Shown: piece by piece, positions 1 to 7,591 of the stretch
How the letters are laid out: each line of letters starts with the position of its first letter
How positions within the stretch are numbered: position 1 is the stretch's first letter
DNA from: Bacteroidales bacterium
GTDB lineage: Bacteria; Bacteroidota; Bacteroidia; Bacteroidales; UBA932
DNA length: 39,283 nucleotides
Direction of reading: 5' to 3'
NCBI GenBank assembly: GCA_017429765.1
Contig: JAFROJ010000043.1
Span: forward strand, 1 to 39,283
Made by a program: the position numbers and the translations under genes
Notes under the pieces: generated by a model
The model's input: the letters and a program-made list of their open reading frames with translations, nothing else
The model's database searches: none
What the model was told of the DNA's origin: nothing

Positions 1-203
1 CGATGTGCCCCACCGGCGCCATCCACGGGGTCAATTTCCCGAAGCCGCTCGACAAGGAGGGGATAAAGGCCCGCGTCCAGGAGCGCCAGCGCAAGGCCCG
101 CGAGGCCGCCGCCGCTGCCGCCGCCACGGTCCCTGAGCATGTCGAAGGGCCGGTTGTTCAACAATCTCACCAACAGGATAAAAAGGAGGTGAACAATGGC
201 TAG
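1..203 (+). CDS. rnfB: RnfB, 3' end only (ion-translocating ferredoxin:NAD+ oxidoreductase subunit B)
   Basis: The gene is cut by the left edge, so only about the last 67 codons are present. The first residues read MCPTGAIHG, the tail of a CxxxCP-type [4Fe-4S] ferredoxin motif as in RnfB, the subunit that passes electrons from reduced ferredoxin into the Rnf complex at the inner membrane. The ATG at base 3 is internal, not a start. After the cluster comes a charged, Ala-rich segment, then a C-terminal extension (VPEHVEGPVV...) encoded by a dispersed repeat (see the repeat entry). The stop overlaps the start of rnfC by 8 bp. The assignment rests on the ferredoxin tail plus the position directly before rnfC. 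Confidence 0.85.
   Translation, partial: MCPTGAIHGVNFPKPLDKEGIKARVQERQRKAREAAAAAAATVPEHVEGPVVQQSHQQDKKEVNNG
129..175 (+). repeat. Dispersed palindromic repeat, copy A (decayed), inside the rnfB 3' end
   Basis: The stretch beginning ACGGTCCCTGAGCATGTCGAA and running to CTCACCAAC matches, with one 9-bp deletion, the reverse complement of a stretch in murE near base 23370. The arms GAGCATGTCGAA (135-146) and TTCAACAATCTC (157-168) form an imperfect inverted repeat. It is translated in the same frame as the murE copy (VPE-VEG-GPVV-Q--HQ). It lies 15 bp before the rnfC Shine-Dalgarno sequence, so its hairpin could influence rnfC translation; that part is inference. Confidence 0.8.
183..190 (+). 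promoter_or_regulatory. Strong Shine-Dalgarno sequence for rnfC
   Basis: AAGGAGGT ends 5 bp before the rnfC ATG and lies inside the last codons of rnfB. It is a near-perfect anti-16S match. This is notable because Bacteroidota genes mostly lack such sites. It fixes the rnfC start at base 196. Confidence 0.75.
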
Positions 204-1590
204 AAGAACATTCTCGATCGGAGGAGTTCACCCCGCCGATTCCAAGATCTCCCGCGATTGCAAGCTGGAGTATCTGCCCCTTCCGCCGACAGTGTACATA
301 GCCCTGTCGCAGCATATAGGCGCCCCGGCCAAGCCAGTGGTCGCCGTCGGCGACAAGGTGAAGGCCGGCCAGGTCATAGCCGAGCCGGGCGCTTTCATGT
401 CCGCCTATATTCACTCCTCAGTCTCCGGGACCGTCAAGTCGATCGGCCCGAGAAAAGACCTCTCCGGCAATAACCAGATGGTTGTCGAGATAGCGGTCGA
501 GGGAGACGAGTGGGTGGAGGAGGTCGACCGTGACGACAACCTCGTCACCGAGATCCCCCAGGATCCCAAGGCTATCATCGAGAAGATCAAGCTCGGCGGC
601 GTCGTGGGTCTGGGAGGAGCCACTTTCCCGACCCATGTGAAGCTCAGCCCGCCTCCTGGAAAGAAGTGCGAGATGCTGATAATCAACGGCTGCGAGTGTG
701 AGCCCTACCTCACGTCCGACTTCCGCACCCTTCTTGAGAAAGGTGAACAGGTGGTCGTCGGTACCGCCCTCATCAAAAAGGCGCTCGGTGTGGACAAGGC
801 CACCATCGCCATCGAGGACAACAAGCCTGAGGCCATCGAGAACATCACGAGGGTGGTCGCGGCGCTGAGGTCCAAGTCTCCTGAATATTCCGGGATCGAG
901 GTCATGTCCCTCATGAAGAAATATCCGGAGGGAGGCGAGAAGCAGCTGATTGACGCCGTCATGCACCGCCAGGTGAAGTCCGGAGGCCTCCCCATCGACG
1001 TGGGAGCCGTGGTGGACAATGTCTGCACCGCGCTCGCTGTCTATGAGGCGGTCCAGAAGAACAAGCCGCTGGTCGACAACTCTGTCACCGTCACGGGCGA
1101 GTGCTTCCCCAAGCAGGCCAACCTGATCGTGAGGGTCGGGACGCCCTTGAGGTTCATCATCGACTATCTCGGAGGTGTCCCCGAGGACGCCGCCAAGATC
1201 GTCAGCGGAGGACCCATGATGGGTAAGGCGATAGCCAACCTCGACGCCGCCTCGATGAAGGGGACCGGCGGACTGTTGTTCCTGACCAGGGAGCAGACCA
1301 AGAGGATGCCCGAGAGCGGCTGCATCCGCTGCGGCAAGTGCGCCGATGCCTGCCCTATGGGGCTTGAGCCCTTCCTTCTCAACCGCCTGGCCAAGGCCGG
1401 CGACACAGACGCCCTCGAGGCCAACGCCGTCCAGGATTGCATCATGTGCGGCTGCTGCCTGTACTCATGTCCGGCCGGAATCCCGCTGCTGGACGTGATC
1501 AGCCAGGCGAGAGGACAGGTCATGGGTATCATGAGGGCCCGCGCGGCAGCCGCTAAAGCCGCCGCGGAGGCCAAACCAAAAACCGAATAG
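196..1590 (+). CDS. rnfC: RnfC, NADH-side subunit of the Rnf complex
   Basis: RnfC is the peripheral cytoplasmic subunit that binds NAD(H) and FMN and exchanges electrons with ferredoxin carriers in the Rnf ion pump. The 464-residue protein is of usual length for the short (non-proteobacterial) form. Visible features are a Gly-rich nucleotide-binding stretch (GGVVGLGGATFPTHVK, about residue 135), the SLBB-like middle region, and two C-terminal [4Fe-4S] motifs, CIRCGKCADACP (about residue 376) and CIMCGCCLYSCP (about residue 415). The tail is Ala/Lys-rich. The start is set by the strong Shine-Dalgarno sequence. It is in one operon with rnfD, which begins one codon after its TAG stop. Confidence 0.96.
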   Translation: MARRTFSIGGVHPADSKISRDCKLEYLPLPPTVYIALSQHIGAPAKPVVAVGDKVKAGQVIAEPGAFMSAYIHSSVSGTVKSIGPRKDLSGNNQMVVEIAVEGDEWVEEVDRDDNLVTEIPQDPKAIIEKIKLGGVVGLGGATFPTHVKLSPPPGKKCEMLIINGCECEPYLTSDFRTLLEKGEQVVVGTALIKKALGVDKATIAIEDNKPEAIENITRVVAALRSKSPEYSGIEVMSLMKKYPEGGEKQLIDAVMHRQVKSGGLPIDVGAVVDNVCTALAVYEAVQKNKPLVDNSVTVTGECFPKQANLIVRVGTPLRFIIDYLGGVPEDAAKIVSGGPMMGKAIANLDAASMKGTGGLLFLTREQTKRMPESGCIRCGKCADACPMGLEPFLLNRLAKAGDTDALEANAVQDCIMCGCCLYSCPAGIPLLDVISQARGQVMGIMRARAAAAKAAAEAKPKTE

Positions 1591-1593
1591 CGT

Positions 1594-2580
1594 ATGGACA
1601 AGATATTAGTTTCTCCGAATCCGCACCTCCACTCGAAGACCACGACGAAGGTCTTGATGAGAGACGTCGTGATCGCCATGCTTCCCGCTGTCGCGGTCTC
1701 GGTCGTGTTCTACGGCTGGAAAGAGCTTCTGGTGTTGGCTGTGAGCGTTCTCTCTTGCGTTCTCATCGAGTACCTCATCACGAGGTTCTGCCTCAGGAAG
1801 GCCTCCACGACAGGGGACTGGTCCGCGGTCGTGACAGGTGTCCTTCTCGCCCTTAACCTGCCTCCGACCACTCCATGGTGGGTCGTGTTCATCGGCGCGC
1901 TGGTGGCTATCGGGGTCGCCAAGATGACCTTCGGGGGCCTGGGCCAGAATGTGTTCAACCCGGCGCTTGTCGGGCGTGTGTTCCTGCTGATCTCCTTCCC
2001 CACCTACATGACTCATTGGGAGATTCCCCAGGGTCTTTTCGGTGTGGACGCTATCTCGGGGGCGACTCCTCTGGGAGCCATCAAGGAAGGCCTGATGCAG
2101 CCCGGGGCCACCGTTCAGGGCATCATGGCCGACCACGGGTATTCCTATTCCCAGATGTTGTTCGCCAACATCGGCGGCTCGGCCGGTGAGGCCTGCGCCG
2201 TGGCGATCCTCCTCGGTTTCATCTACCTTCTTGTCCGGAAGGTTATCAAGCCCTGGACGACTCTCTCCATCCTCGGCACCGTGGCCCTGGTCTCATGCGT
2301 GTTCTGGCTCGCTGACCCGTCCAGGTTCACAGATCCTCTCTTCAACCTGCTGACCGGTGGTCTCCTGCTGGGAGCATGCTTCATGGCGACAGACTACGTG
2401 ACCTCTCCCATGACCGTCAAGGGAGGAGTCATCTACGGTGTAGGAATAGGTTTCATCACGTTGATGATCAGGTACTTCGGCTCCTATCCCGAAGGAGTCA
2501 GCTTCGCTATCCTGATCATGAACTCGACCGTTCCTCTTCTCAACAACTGGTTCCATCAGAAAAAATACGGGAGGGCTTAG
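1594..2580 (+). CDS. rnfD: RnfD, membrane flavoprotein subunit of the Rnf complex
   Basis: RnfD is an integral inner-membrane subunit, related to NqrB, that carries a covalently attached FMN and is part of the ion-translocating path. The 328-residue product shows many hydrophobic segments and the flavinylation motif SGATPLG (about residue 155), whose Thr is the expected FMN attachment site. An N-terminal cytoplasmic stretch (VSPNPHLHSK) typical of the family precedes the first membrane helix. The start codon follows the rnfC stop after three bases, in the same frame. Confidence 0.96.
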   Translation: MDKILVSPNPHLHSKTTTKVLMRDVVIAMLPAVAVSVVFYGWKELLVLAVSVLSCVLIEYLITRFCLRKASTTGDWSAVVTGVLLALNLPPTTPWWVVFIGALVAIGVAKMTFGGLGQNVFNPALVGRVFLLISFPTYMTHWEIPQGLFGVDAISGATPLGAIKEGLMQPGATVQGIMADHGYSYSQMLFANIGGSAGEACAVAILLGFIYLLVRKVIKPWTTLSILGTVALVSCVFWLADPSRFTDPLFNLLTGGLLLGACFMATDYVTSPMTVKGGVIYGVGIGFITLMIRYFGSYPEGVSFAILIMNSTVPLLNNWFHQKKYGRA

Positions 2581-2583
2581 ATC

Positions 2584-3147
2584 ATGGCGGCCAAATCTAA
2601 TCTTATCAATATGGCGGTGTGCCTGACAGCGGTCTGTCTGGTCTGCTCCGCCCTTCTCGGCGGGATGTATGCGCTAACCGCCGAGCCTATCGCCAAGGCT
2701 AACGCCGAGATCCTCAAGGCGTCGATCGGATCCGTTCTGCCCGAAGGGGGAGAGCTCTCCGACGCGATGCCGATCGAGGTCGGCGGACAGCCTTCGGAAT
2801 ATTACGTCAGCAAAGCCGGCGACGAGGTCAAGGCCTACGCCGTGAAGTCCACCACAGTGGGCTTCGGAGGCCCCCTGACCCTGATGGTCGGCGTCACACC
2901 TGACGGGACAGTGTACAACACCTCCGTCCTCTCCCACACCGAGACCCCCGGCCTCGGCGCGAAATGCTCGACCGACGAGAGGTTCTTCTCCCAGTTCAAG
3001 GGGTTCGACCCTGCCGGGAAGATTCTCTCTGTCAAGAAGGACGGCGGGGATGTGGACGCCATAACCGCCTCCACGATCACTTCCAGGGCTTACACCCTAG
3101 CTGTCAAGAACGCCGTGGAGGCTGTCAAGAACATTAAAGGAGAATAG
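2584..3147 (+). CDS. rnfG: RnfG, periplasmic flavoprotein subunit of the Rnf complex
   Basis: RnfG has one N-terminal membrane helix (about residues 7-29) and a periplasmic FMN-binding domain that receives a covalent FMN through ApbE. The flavinylation motif is visible as the TASTIT stretch at about residue 161, with the conserved GFGGPL and ETPGLGAK segments before it. Its length (187 residues) is normal. No apbE gene lies in the window, so flavin transfer must be encoded elsewhere. It begins three bases after rnfD in the same frame. Confidence 0.95.
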   Translation: MAAKSNLINMAVCLTAVCLVCSALLGGMYALTAEPIAKANAEILKASIGSVLPEGGELSDAMPIEVGGQPSEYYVSKAGDEVKAYAVKSTTVGFGGPLTLMVGVTPDGTVYNTSVLSHTETPGLGAKCSTDERFFSQFKGFDPAGKILSVKKDGGDVDAITASTITSRAYTLAVKNAVEAVKNIKGE

Positions 3148-3150
3148 GCA

Positions 3151-3741
3151 ATGAGTAACAGAAAGTTTGATATTTTCGCCAAGGGATTCTTCAAGGAGAA
3201 CCCGACTTTCGTCCTTCTCCTTGGAATGTGCCCCACACTGGCCACCACCACCTCCGCGATCAATGGCCTCAGCATGGGCCTGGCCACCCTGTTCGTCCTT
3301 GTGCTGTCGAACATAGTGATCTCCGCCATCGCCCCCCTGGTTCCGGACAAGGTGCATATTCCTGTCTACATCGTGGTGATCGCGACCTTCGTGACCATCC
3401 TCCAGTTCGCCATGCAGGCCTACACCCCTGACATGTACAAGACGCTCGGCCTTTTCATCCCGCTGATCGTGGTGAACTGCATCGTCCTCGGCCGCGCCGA
3501 GGCTTTCGCCAGCAAGAACGGGATAGTTGACTCTGCGCTGGACGGCCTGGGGATCGGTTTCGGATTCACGATGAGCCTCACGATCCTCGGTATGGTCCGC
3601 GAGATACTCGGAAGCGGCTCCATCTTCGGCTGGAAATTCATATCCGGAGACGGTCTTCTCGTCTTCGTCATGGCTCCGGGCGCCTTCCTCGCCATGGGCT
3701 ATCTTATGGTACTCTTCAACAGAATCGCTAAAAAGAACTAG
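3151..3741 (+). CDS. rnfE: RnfE, membrane subunit of the Rnf complex
   Basis: RnfE is a six-helix membrane protein homologous to NqrD, forming with RnfA the symmetric half of the ion channel. The 196-residue sequence shows the family's NPTFVLLLGMCPTLA opening (a Cys in the first half-helix binds the intramembrane iron-sulfur cluster shared with RnfA) and the VVNCIVLGRAEAFA segment with the second conserved Cys. AAAGGAG upstream in the rnfG tail gives a plausible ribosome site. The start lies three bases after the rnfG stop, in the same frame. Confidence 0.95.
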   Translation: MSNRKFDIFAKGFFKENPTFVLLLGMCPTLATTTSAINGLSMGLATLFVLVLSNIVISAIAPLVPDKVHIPVYIVVIATFVTILQFAMQAYTPDMYKTLGLFIPLIVVNCIVLGRAEAFASKNGIVDSALDGLGIGFGFTMSLTILGMVREILGSGSIFGWKFISGDGLLVFVMAPGAFLAMGYLMVLFNRIAKKN

Positions 3742-3744
3742 GCC

Positions 3745-4347
3745 ATGGAGTTTTTCCTCATAATCATCTCGGCGATATTCGTCAATAACATAATGCTGGC
3801 CCAGTTCCTGGGCACCTGTCCCTTCCTGGGAGTCTCCAACAAGGTCTCGACGGCGACCGGAATGTCCGGCGCCGTGGTGTTCGTCATCACTCTCGCCACT
3901 CTTGTCACCTACTTGATCAACAAGTACTTGCTGGTCGTGTTCGGCCTGGAGTTCCTCCAGACCATCGCCTTTATCCTTGTGATAGCCGCCCTGGTGCAGA
4001 TGGTCGAGATCGTGCTGAAGAAGATCAGTCCCTCGCTGTACCAGGCTCTCGGAATATTCCTGCCCCTGATCACCACCAACTGCGCCGTCCTCGGAGTCGC
4101 GCTCAACGTGGTGACAAAGGAGTTCACTTTCGGCGGCGGCGCGGCCCACATGCTGAACCTCGGGGAGTCCGTGGTCTACGCCTTCGCCACTGCCCTCGGC
4201 TACGGAATGGCTCTTATCCTTTTCGCCGGCCTCAGGGAGCATCTGGAGCTTAACGACGTTCCCGAGACCTTCAAGGGAGTCCCGATCGCCCTCGTGACCT
4301 GCGGAATACTGGCCATGGCGTTCATGGGCTTTTCTGGAATGGTGTAG
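3745..4347 (+). CDS. rnfA: RnfA, membrane subunit of the Rnf complex
   Basis: RnfA is homologous to NqrE and pairs with RnfE in inverted topology. The NNIMLAQFLGTCPFLG and TTNCAVLG segments carry the two conserved cysteines that would complete the intramembrane iron-sulfur centre. Six hydrophobic segments fit its 200 residues. It is the last rnf gene. No convincing terminator hairpin is visible in the 42 bases between its stop and the next gene. Confidence 0.95.
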   Translation: MEFFLIIISAIFVNNIMLAQFLGTCPFLGVSNKVSTATGMSGAVVFVITLATLVTYLINKYLLVVFGLEFLQTIAFILVIAALVQMVEIVLKKISPSLYQALGIFLPLITTNCAVLGVALNVVTKEFTFGGGAAHMLNLGESVVYAFATALGYGMALILFAGLREHLELNDVPETFKGVPIALVTCGILAMAFMGFSGMV

Positions 4348-4389
4348 TTTTTGCCGCGGGTTCCGTTGTTTGTTTAAATTAGAGACACT

Positions 4390-4863
4390 ATGAAAAAGTT
4401 TGTTTTGTTTATCGCCGCCATGGCGGCTTTCGCGACCGTGGCCTCCGCCCAGCCTAAGGCTCTGGGTGCCCGCATTGGGAACTACGGTGTCGATGTCAGT
4501 TACGAGAACTACGCCGGGGACAATGATTTCCTCGAGTTCGAGCTTGGCCTGGACGACATGTTCAGCACCAGCGCTTTCCATTTCGACGGGGTCTACAACT
4601 TCATGATAGCCCATCCCGACTGGACGGCTTCCGGCCAGTGGGGATTCTACGCCGGGCCCGGAGCGAGTGTGGCTGTCTGGGACAACGGCAAAGACGAGAA
4701 TGTGGTCTTCGCCGGGATTCTCGGCAACGTGGGGCTTGAATATATTTTCGATATCCCGCTCCAACTCTCTGTCAGCCTCAGGCCCCGCCTCATGTTCGGG
4801 GACGGGAAGGTCAGGGAGAATGGATTGCTGACACTCGGCATCGGGGCGAGGTACATGTTCTGA
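4390..4863 (+). CDS. Small secreted outer-membrane beta-barrel-like protein, function unknown
   Basis: The protein has 157 residues with a clean signal peptide (MKKFVLFIAAMAAFATVASA, cleavage before QPK). The rest alternates polar and hydrophobic residues with many Gly and aromatic residues and ends in RYMF; a terminal Phe is the signature of outer-membrane barrels. The size would suit an eight-stranded barrel. I do not recognise the family. It is separated from rnfA by 42 bp and is followed after one base by the upstream ATG option of the SGNH esterase gene, so the two may be co-transcribed. A function in Rnf is not implied. Confidence 0.75.
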   Translation: MKKFVLFIAAMAAFATVASAQPKALGARIGNYGVDVSYENYAGDNDFLEFELGLDDMFSTSAFHFDGVYNFMIAHPDWTASGQWGFYAGPGASVAVWDNGKDENVVFAGILGNVGLEYIFDIPLQLSVSLRPRLMFGDGKVRENGLLTLGIGARYMF

Positions 4864-4879
4864 AATGTGTAGGAAAGAT

Positions 4880-5986
4880 ATGCGTAAACCATTCTTATTC
4901 ATAGGCTTCCTTGTGGCGGCCCTCTTGATGCCCCTGGCCTCTGGAGCCCAGGAAGCGAAGTATGTGTATTTCGACGCGGCGTCCTTCCCGATCTACGGGA
5001 AGGCCATCGAGAACACCTCCGCCACCTATGAGAGGCTTCCCGCCTCCCTGGAGGGGGTGATCAGGCAGCCTGTCTGGGATCTCGCCCATCACTCGGCGGG
5101 GATCTCGGTCAGGTTCCGCTCAGATTCGCCTTCCATCCGGCTGCGCTGGGTCTCCTTCGGCCTCCACACCATGAACCATATGACCGACACCGGCACGCGC
5201 GGGCTCGATCTTTACACCAAGGATCCCGTCACCGGGAAGTGGAGGTTCGCCAGGAGCGCCCGTCCAGTCAAGGACACTCTCAATGACCAGAAGGTGATAG
5301 GGAACATGGAGCCCGTGATGAGGGAATATAACGTCTATCTTTCCTTGTACGAGGGAGTCAAGCGTCTTGAGATCGGGGTCGAGGAAGGCTCGACTATCGA
5401 GGGCCCCGCGGTCGACAGCCCGAGGAAGGGCTCTCCGGTCGTGATGTACGGGACGAGCATCCTTCAGGGAGGATGCGCCAACCGTCCCGGAATGGCTTTC
5501 ACGAATATCATCTCCCGCGAGTTGGACCGTGAGGTGGTCAACCTCGGTTTCAGCGGCAACGCCAGGCTGGACTATGAGATCGCCGAGCTTATGGCCTCGG
5601 TCAAGGATCCCGCCCTCTTTGTACTGGACAATGTGCCTAACTGCGAGGCCTCGCTGATTGACGAGAGGCAGGAGCGGTTCTTCAGGATAATCAGGGACGC
5701 CCATCCGGACGTGCCGGTTGTTTTCATCGAGAACCCCAACTACCCGCACACTGTCTTCGACCAGGTCGCCGCGGCTGATGTGGCCTCCAGAAACGCCTCA
5801 ATGAAAGCCGTTTACGAGAAGCTTAAGAAGGCGGGCGAGAAGAAGATCTATTACATCAAGGCGGACAAGATGCTCGGCTCTGACGGCGAGGCCACTGTTG
5901 ACGGTGTCCATTTCACCGACCTCGGCATGGTCCGCTACACCGAGTATGTCCTTCCGACCCTTAAGAAAGCGCTGAAGAAGAGATAG
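4880..5986 (+). CDS. Secreted SGNH/GDSL esterase with N-terminal GxDLY domain
   Basis: The start at 4880 (MRKPFLFIGF) gives a signal peptide ending ...LASGA; an ATG five codons upstream adds only MCRKD and is less likely. The mature N-terminal part is a beta-rich accessory domain containing GLDLY, the motif that names the GxDLY family. The C-terminal half is an SGNH hydrolase: block I is VVMYGTSILQGG (nucleophile Ser in GTS, where the classical motif is GDS), block II is NLGFSGNARLD, and block V is DGVHFTDLG with the catalytic Asp-His. Family members act on acylated sugars in the periplasm or outside the cell; the substrate here cannot be told. Lipase_GDSL_3 is the closest family I recognise. 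Confidence 0.85.
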   Translation: MRKPFLFIGFLVAALLMPLASGAQEAKYVYFDAASFPIYGKAIENTSATYERLPASLEGVIRQPVWDLAHHSAGISVRFRSDSPSIRLRWVSFGLHTMNHMTDTGTRGLDLYTKDPVTGKWRFARSARPVKDTLNDQKVIGNMEPVMREYNVYLSLYEGVKRLEIGVEEGSTIEGPAVDSPRKGSPVVMYGTSILQGGCANRPGMAFTNIISRELDREVVNLGFSGNARLDYEIAELMASVKDPALFVLDNVPNCEASLIDERQERFFRIIRDAHPDVPVVFIENPNYPHTVFDQVAAADVASRNASMKAVYEKLKKAGEKKIYYIKADKMLGSDGEATVDGVHFTDLGMVRYTEYVLPTLKKALKKR

Positions 5987-6002
5987 TTATATTATTATTG
6001 CC

Positions 6003-6995
6003 ATGTCACGCCCCAGAATTGGAATATTCATAGCCATCGTCTCGCTTTTGACGGCCGCGTTCTCTTGCGACAAGGAGATCGAGGTGCTGGCCGTGCGCCT
6101 GAGCGAGAGTTCCGTCACCCTTAACGTGGGGGAGACCGCGACCTTGCTCGCTATCGTGGAGCCCCCGGTGGCTGATTATGACAGGGTCAGTTGGTCAAGC
6201 AGCGACCCTTCTGTCGCGACCGTAGAGAACGGTGTGGTCCGAGTCCTGAAGGCGGGTACCGCCACCATCACCGCCTCGGCTGGCGGTGTTGTCAGCCGAG
6301 CCTGCCTTGTCACGGCGGATGAGCCTCTTGCCGAGGTGACTGAGCCGACCGGGCCGTCGGAGACCGCCGTGTCGGTCGACCCGGCCGGGACCGTGGATCC
6401 CTCGGAGAATGTGGAGGCGACTGTCTCTGTCGAGCCTGAGGTGACTGAGCCTGAGGAGTCGTCACCGGCCGAGCCTGAGGCTCCGGTTGAGCCCACTGAG
6501 GTCGCCGGGACGGACGAGACCTTGGCGGAAGGGGCTTTCGCCGAGGAGGAGGCCGGAAAAGTAGCCTCTTTCGTCTACGATGTGGATTTCGGAGAGGAAG
6601 GCTCTTTCATCGACATCGACAGCCTTGTCACCGTGACTGATTGGAGGGGCAGGAATTTCGATGAGAATCCTGGTTACTGGAACTATTACGGTCCCTTCGA
6701 GTTCACTGTTGACATCAAGAACGCCGAGTGTGACATGAATGGTGAGAGGCAGGTCCTTCCCCAGAGTGTCACCCTGGTCCAGACCCCGGCCGGGGCCACG
6801 AGTTTCACGGATCCCGCCACGGGCTCCGTCATCACCCTCCCGGCGAACAGGCACGGCTTCCTCATGTGCAGGTTCAACACGGTGGGGCTCACCCGGTCTT
6901 TCAATATCTATGTCAAGATCCGGGTCAAGTACGGCTTCGGGACCATCCAGACCGACTGGAAAACCATCCCCGTCGTCATGGCTGTTCCTTCTTGA
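6003..6995 (+). CDS. Lipoprotein with one BIG2 Ig-like domain and acidic Pro/Glu/Val linker
   Basis: The 330-residue protein has a type II signal peptide with lipobox TAAFSC, so it should be lipid-anchored. A bacterial Ig-like group 2 domain follows (about residues 27-100: LSESSVTLNVGET, WSSSDPSVATVENGVV, AGTATITAS). Then comes a low-complexity acidic linker rich in Pro, Glu, Val and Thr (about residues 101-180). The C-terminal domain (about 185-330) is unrecognised and rich in Tyr/Trp/Asn. It is likely displayed on the cell surface or in the periplasm. Its last 20 bases overlap the 3' end of the convergent gene on the other strand. Confidence 0.8.
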   Translation: MSRPRIGIFIAIVSLLTAAFSCDKEIEVLAVRLSESSVTLNVGETATLLAIVEPPVADYDRVSWSSSDPSVATVENGVVRVLKAGTATITASAGGVVSRACLVTADEPLAEVTEPTGPSETAVSVDPAGTVDPSENVEATVSVEPEVTEPEESSPAEPEAPVEPTEVAGTDETLAEGAFAEEEAGKVASFVYDVDFGEEGSFIDIDSLVTVTDWRGRNFDENPGYWNYYGPFEFTVDIKNAECDMNGERQVLPQSVTLVQTPAGATSFTDPATGSVITLPANRHGFLMCRFNTVGLTRSFNIYVKIRVKYGFGTIQTDWKTIPVVMAVPS

Positions 6996-7449
6996 GCCTT
7001 TTGACCGCGGAGACGGAATAATCACCGGCGAACCAACCGTTTGGCTCCTTCGTCTGGACGGGCTTCACGAGAATGCTGTCCTTGGCGAAGGAACCGCCGT
7101 TCTGGTCACCGTCAATGTCTTCGAACAGTATCCTGACGTTATTCGAGACCCAGGAGTAATTATAGACTTTGTTCGCCTTCCCGGAGTAGTCCGAGCTGAT
7201 CGGGTCCAGCACGCTTCGGCGAATATCATATCTGGGCTCATGAATAACGATTGGCGTCACTTTTATGCCCTTGATCGGTTTGTTCGCCTCGTCAGTGACT
7301 TTGATGTCCACTCTGAACAGCCCGTAAGGGGAACCGTACGCCGTGTACGGCACATGCGCTTCCTCCAACACGGCATTCTCACCGCAGGAGGCGAAACCGA
7401 ACCAACTCAGGATAGTGAGTTTGATAAGACGCTTCAGCTTTTTGATCAT
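6976..7449 (-). CDS. Putative lipoprotein of the rSAM/lipoprotein type (radical-SAM-associated)
   Basis: The 157-residue protein has a basic N-terminus, a hydrophobic stretch and a lipobox (FGFASC), then the segment YGSPYGLFRVDIKV and DEANKPIKGIKV. A Y-G-(T/S)-P-Y segment followed by a transthyretin-like turn (D-xx-xKPIKGI) is what I recall from the Bacteroidota family called radical SAM-associated putative lipoprotein (rSAM/lipoprotein system). In that system a radical SAM/SPASM enzyme is normally encoded next door; none is present here. The gene is convergent with the BIG2 lipoprotein gene and divergent from the ECF sigma gene. The base composition is visibly less GC-rich than the surroundings. 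The family call is from memory of the motif pattern. Confidence 0.65.
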   Translation of the reverse strand: MIKKLKRLIKLTILSWFGFASCGENAVLEEAHVPYTAYGSPYGLFRVDIKVTDEANKPIKGIKVTPIVIHEPRYDIRRSVLDPISSDYSGKANKVYNYSWVSNNVRILFEDIDGDQNGGSFAKDSILVKPVQTKEPNGWFAGDYSVSAVKRLKKEQP

Positions 7450-7492
7450 ATTATTTCCTCTTTACATGCATATAAACGGACGTGGACTCCAG

Positions 7493-7535
7493 GTACGTCA
7501 AAGATTTTCACTTTTTTTCGCTTTTTTTGACGTAC
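7493..7535. promoter_or_regulatory. Inverted repeat in the divergent intergenic region (possible operator or hairpin)
   Basis: Between the divergently transcribed lipoprotein gene and the ECF sigma gene, GTACGTCAAA (7493-7502) and TTTGACGTAC (7526-7535) form a perfect 10-bp inverted repeat. The 23-bp centre holds two T-runs around TCGC. The whole 142-bp intergenic region is AT-rich, unlike the coding DNA. Its position fits an operator shared by both genes or an autoregulated ECF promoter region. The sequence alone does not say which. I see no clean TAnnTTTG box for the sigma gene. Confidence 0.5.
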
Positions 7536-7591
7536 TTCATGCCGTCATTCGTTATTAATGACAGAAGAGAGAATTGGAAACTAGCCCGAAT

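Noticed and set aside
4348-4389. Possible terminator after rnfA
   Set aside because: The gap has T-rich stretches but no stem of useful length, so read-through into the barrel gene cannot be excluded.
3097-4902. 601-codon open frame on the minus strand across rnfE, rnfA and the small barrel gene
   Set aside because: It is the antisense shadow of conserved membrane genes. The product is Glu/His/Asp-rich with no signal or domain, as expected from the reverse of GC-rich hydrophobic codons.
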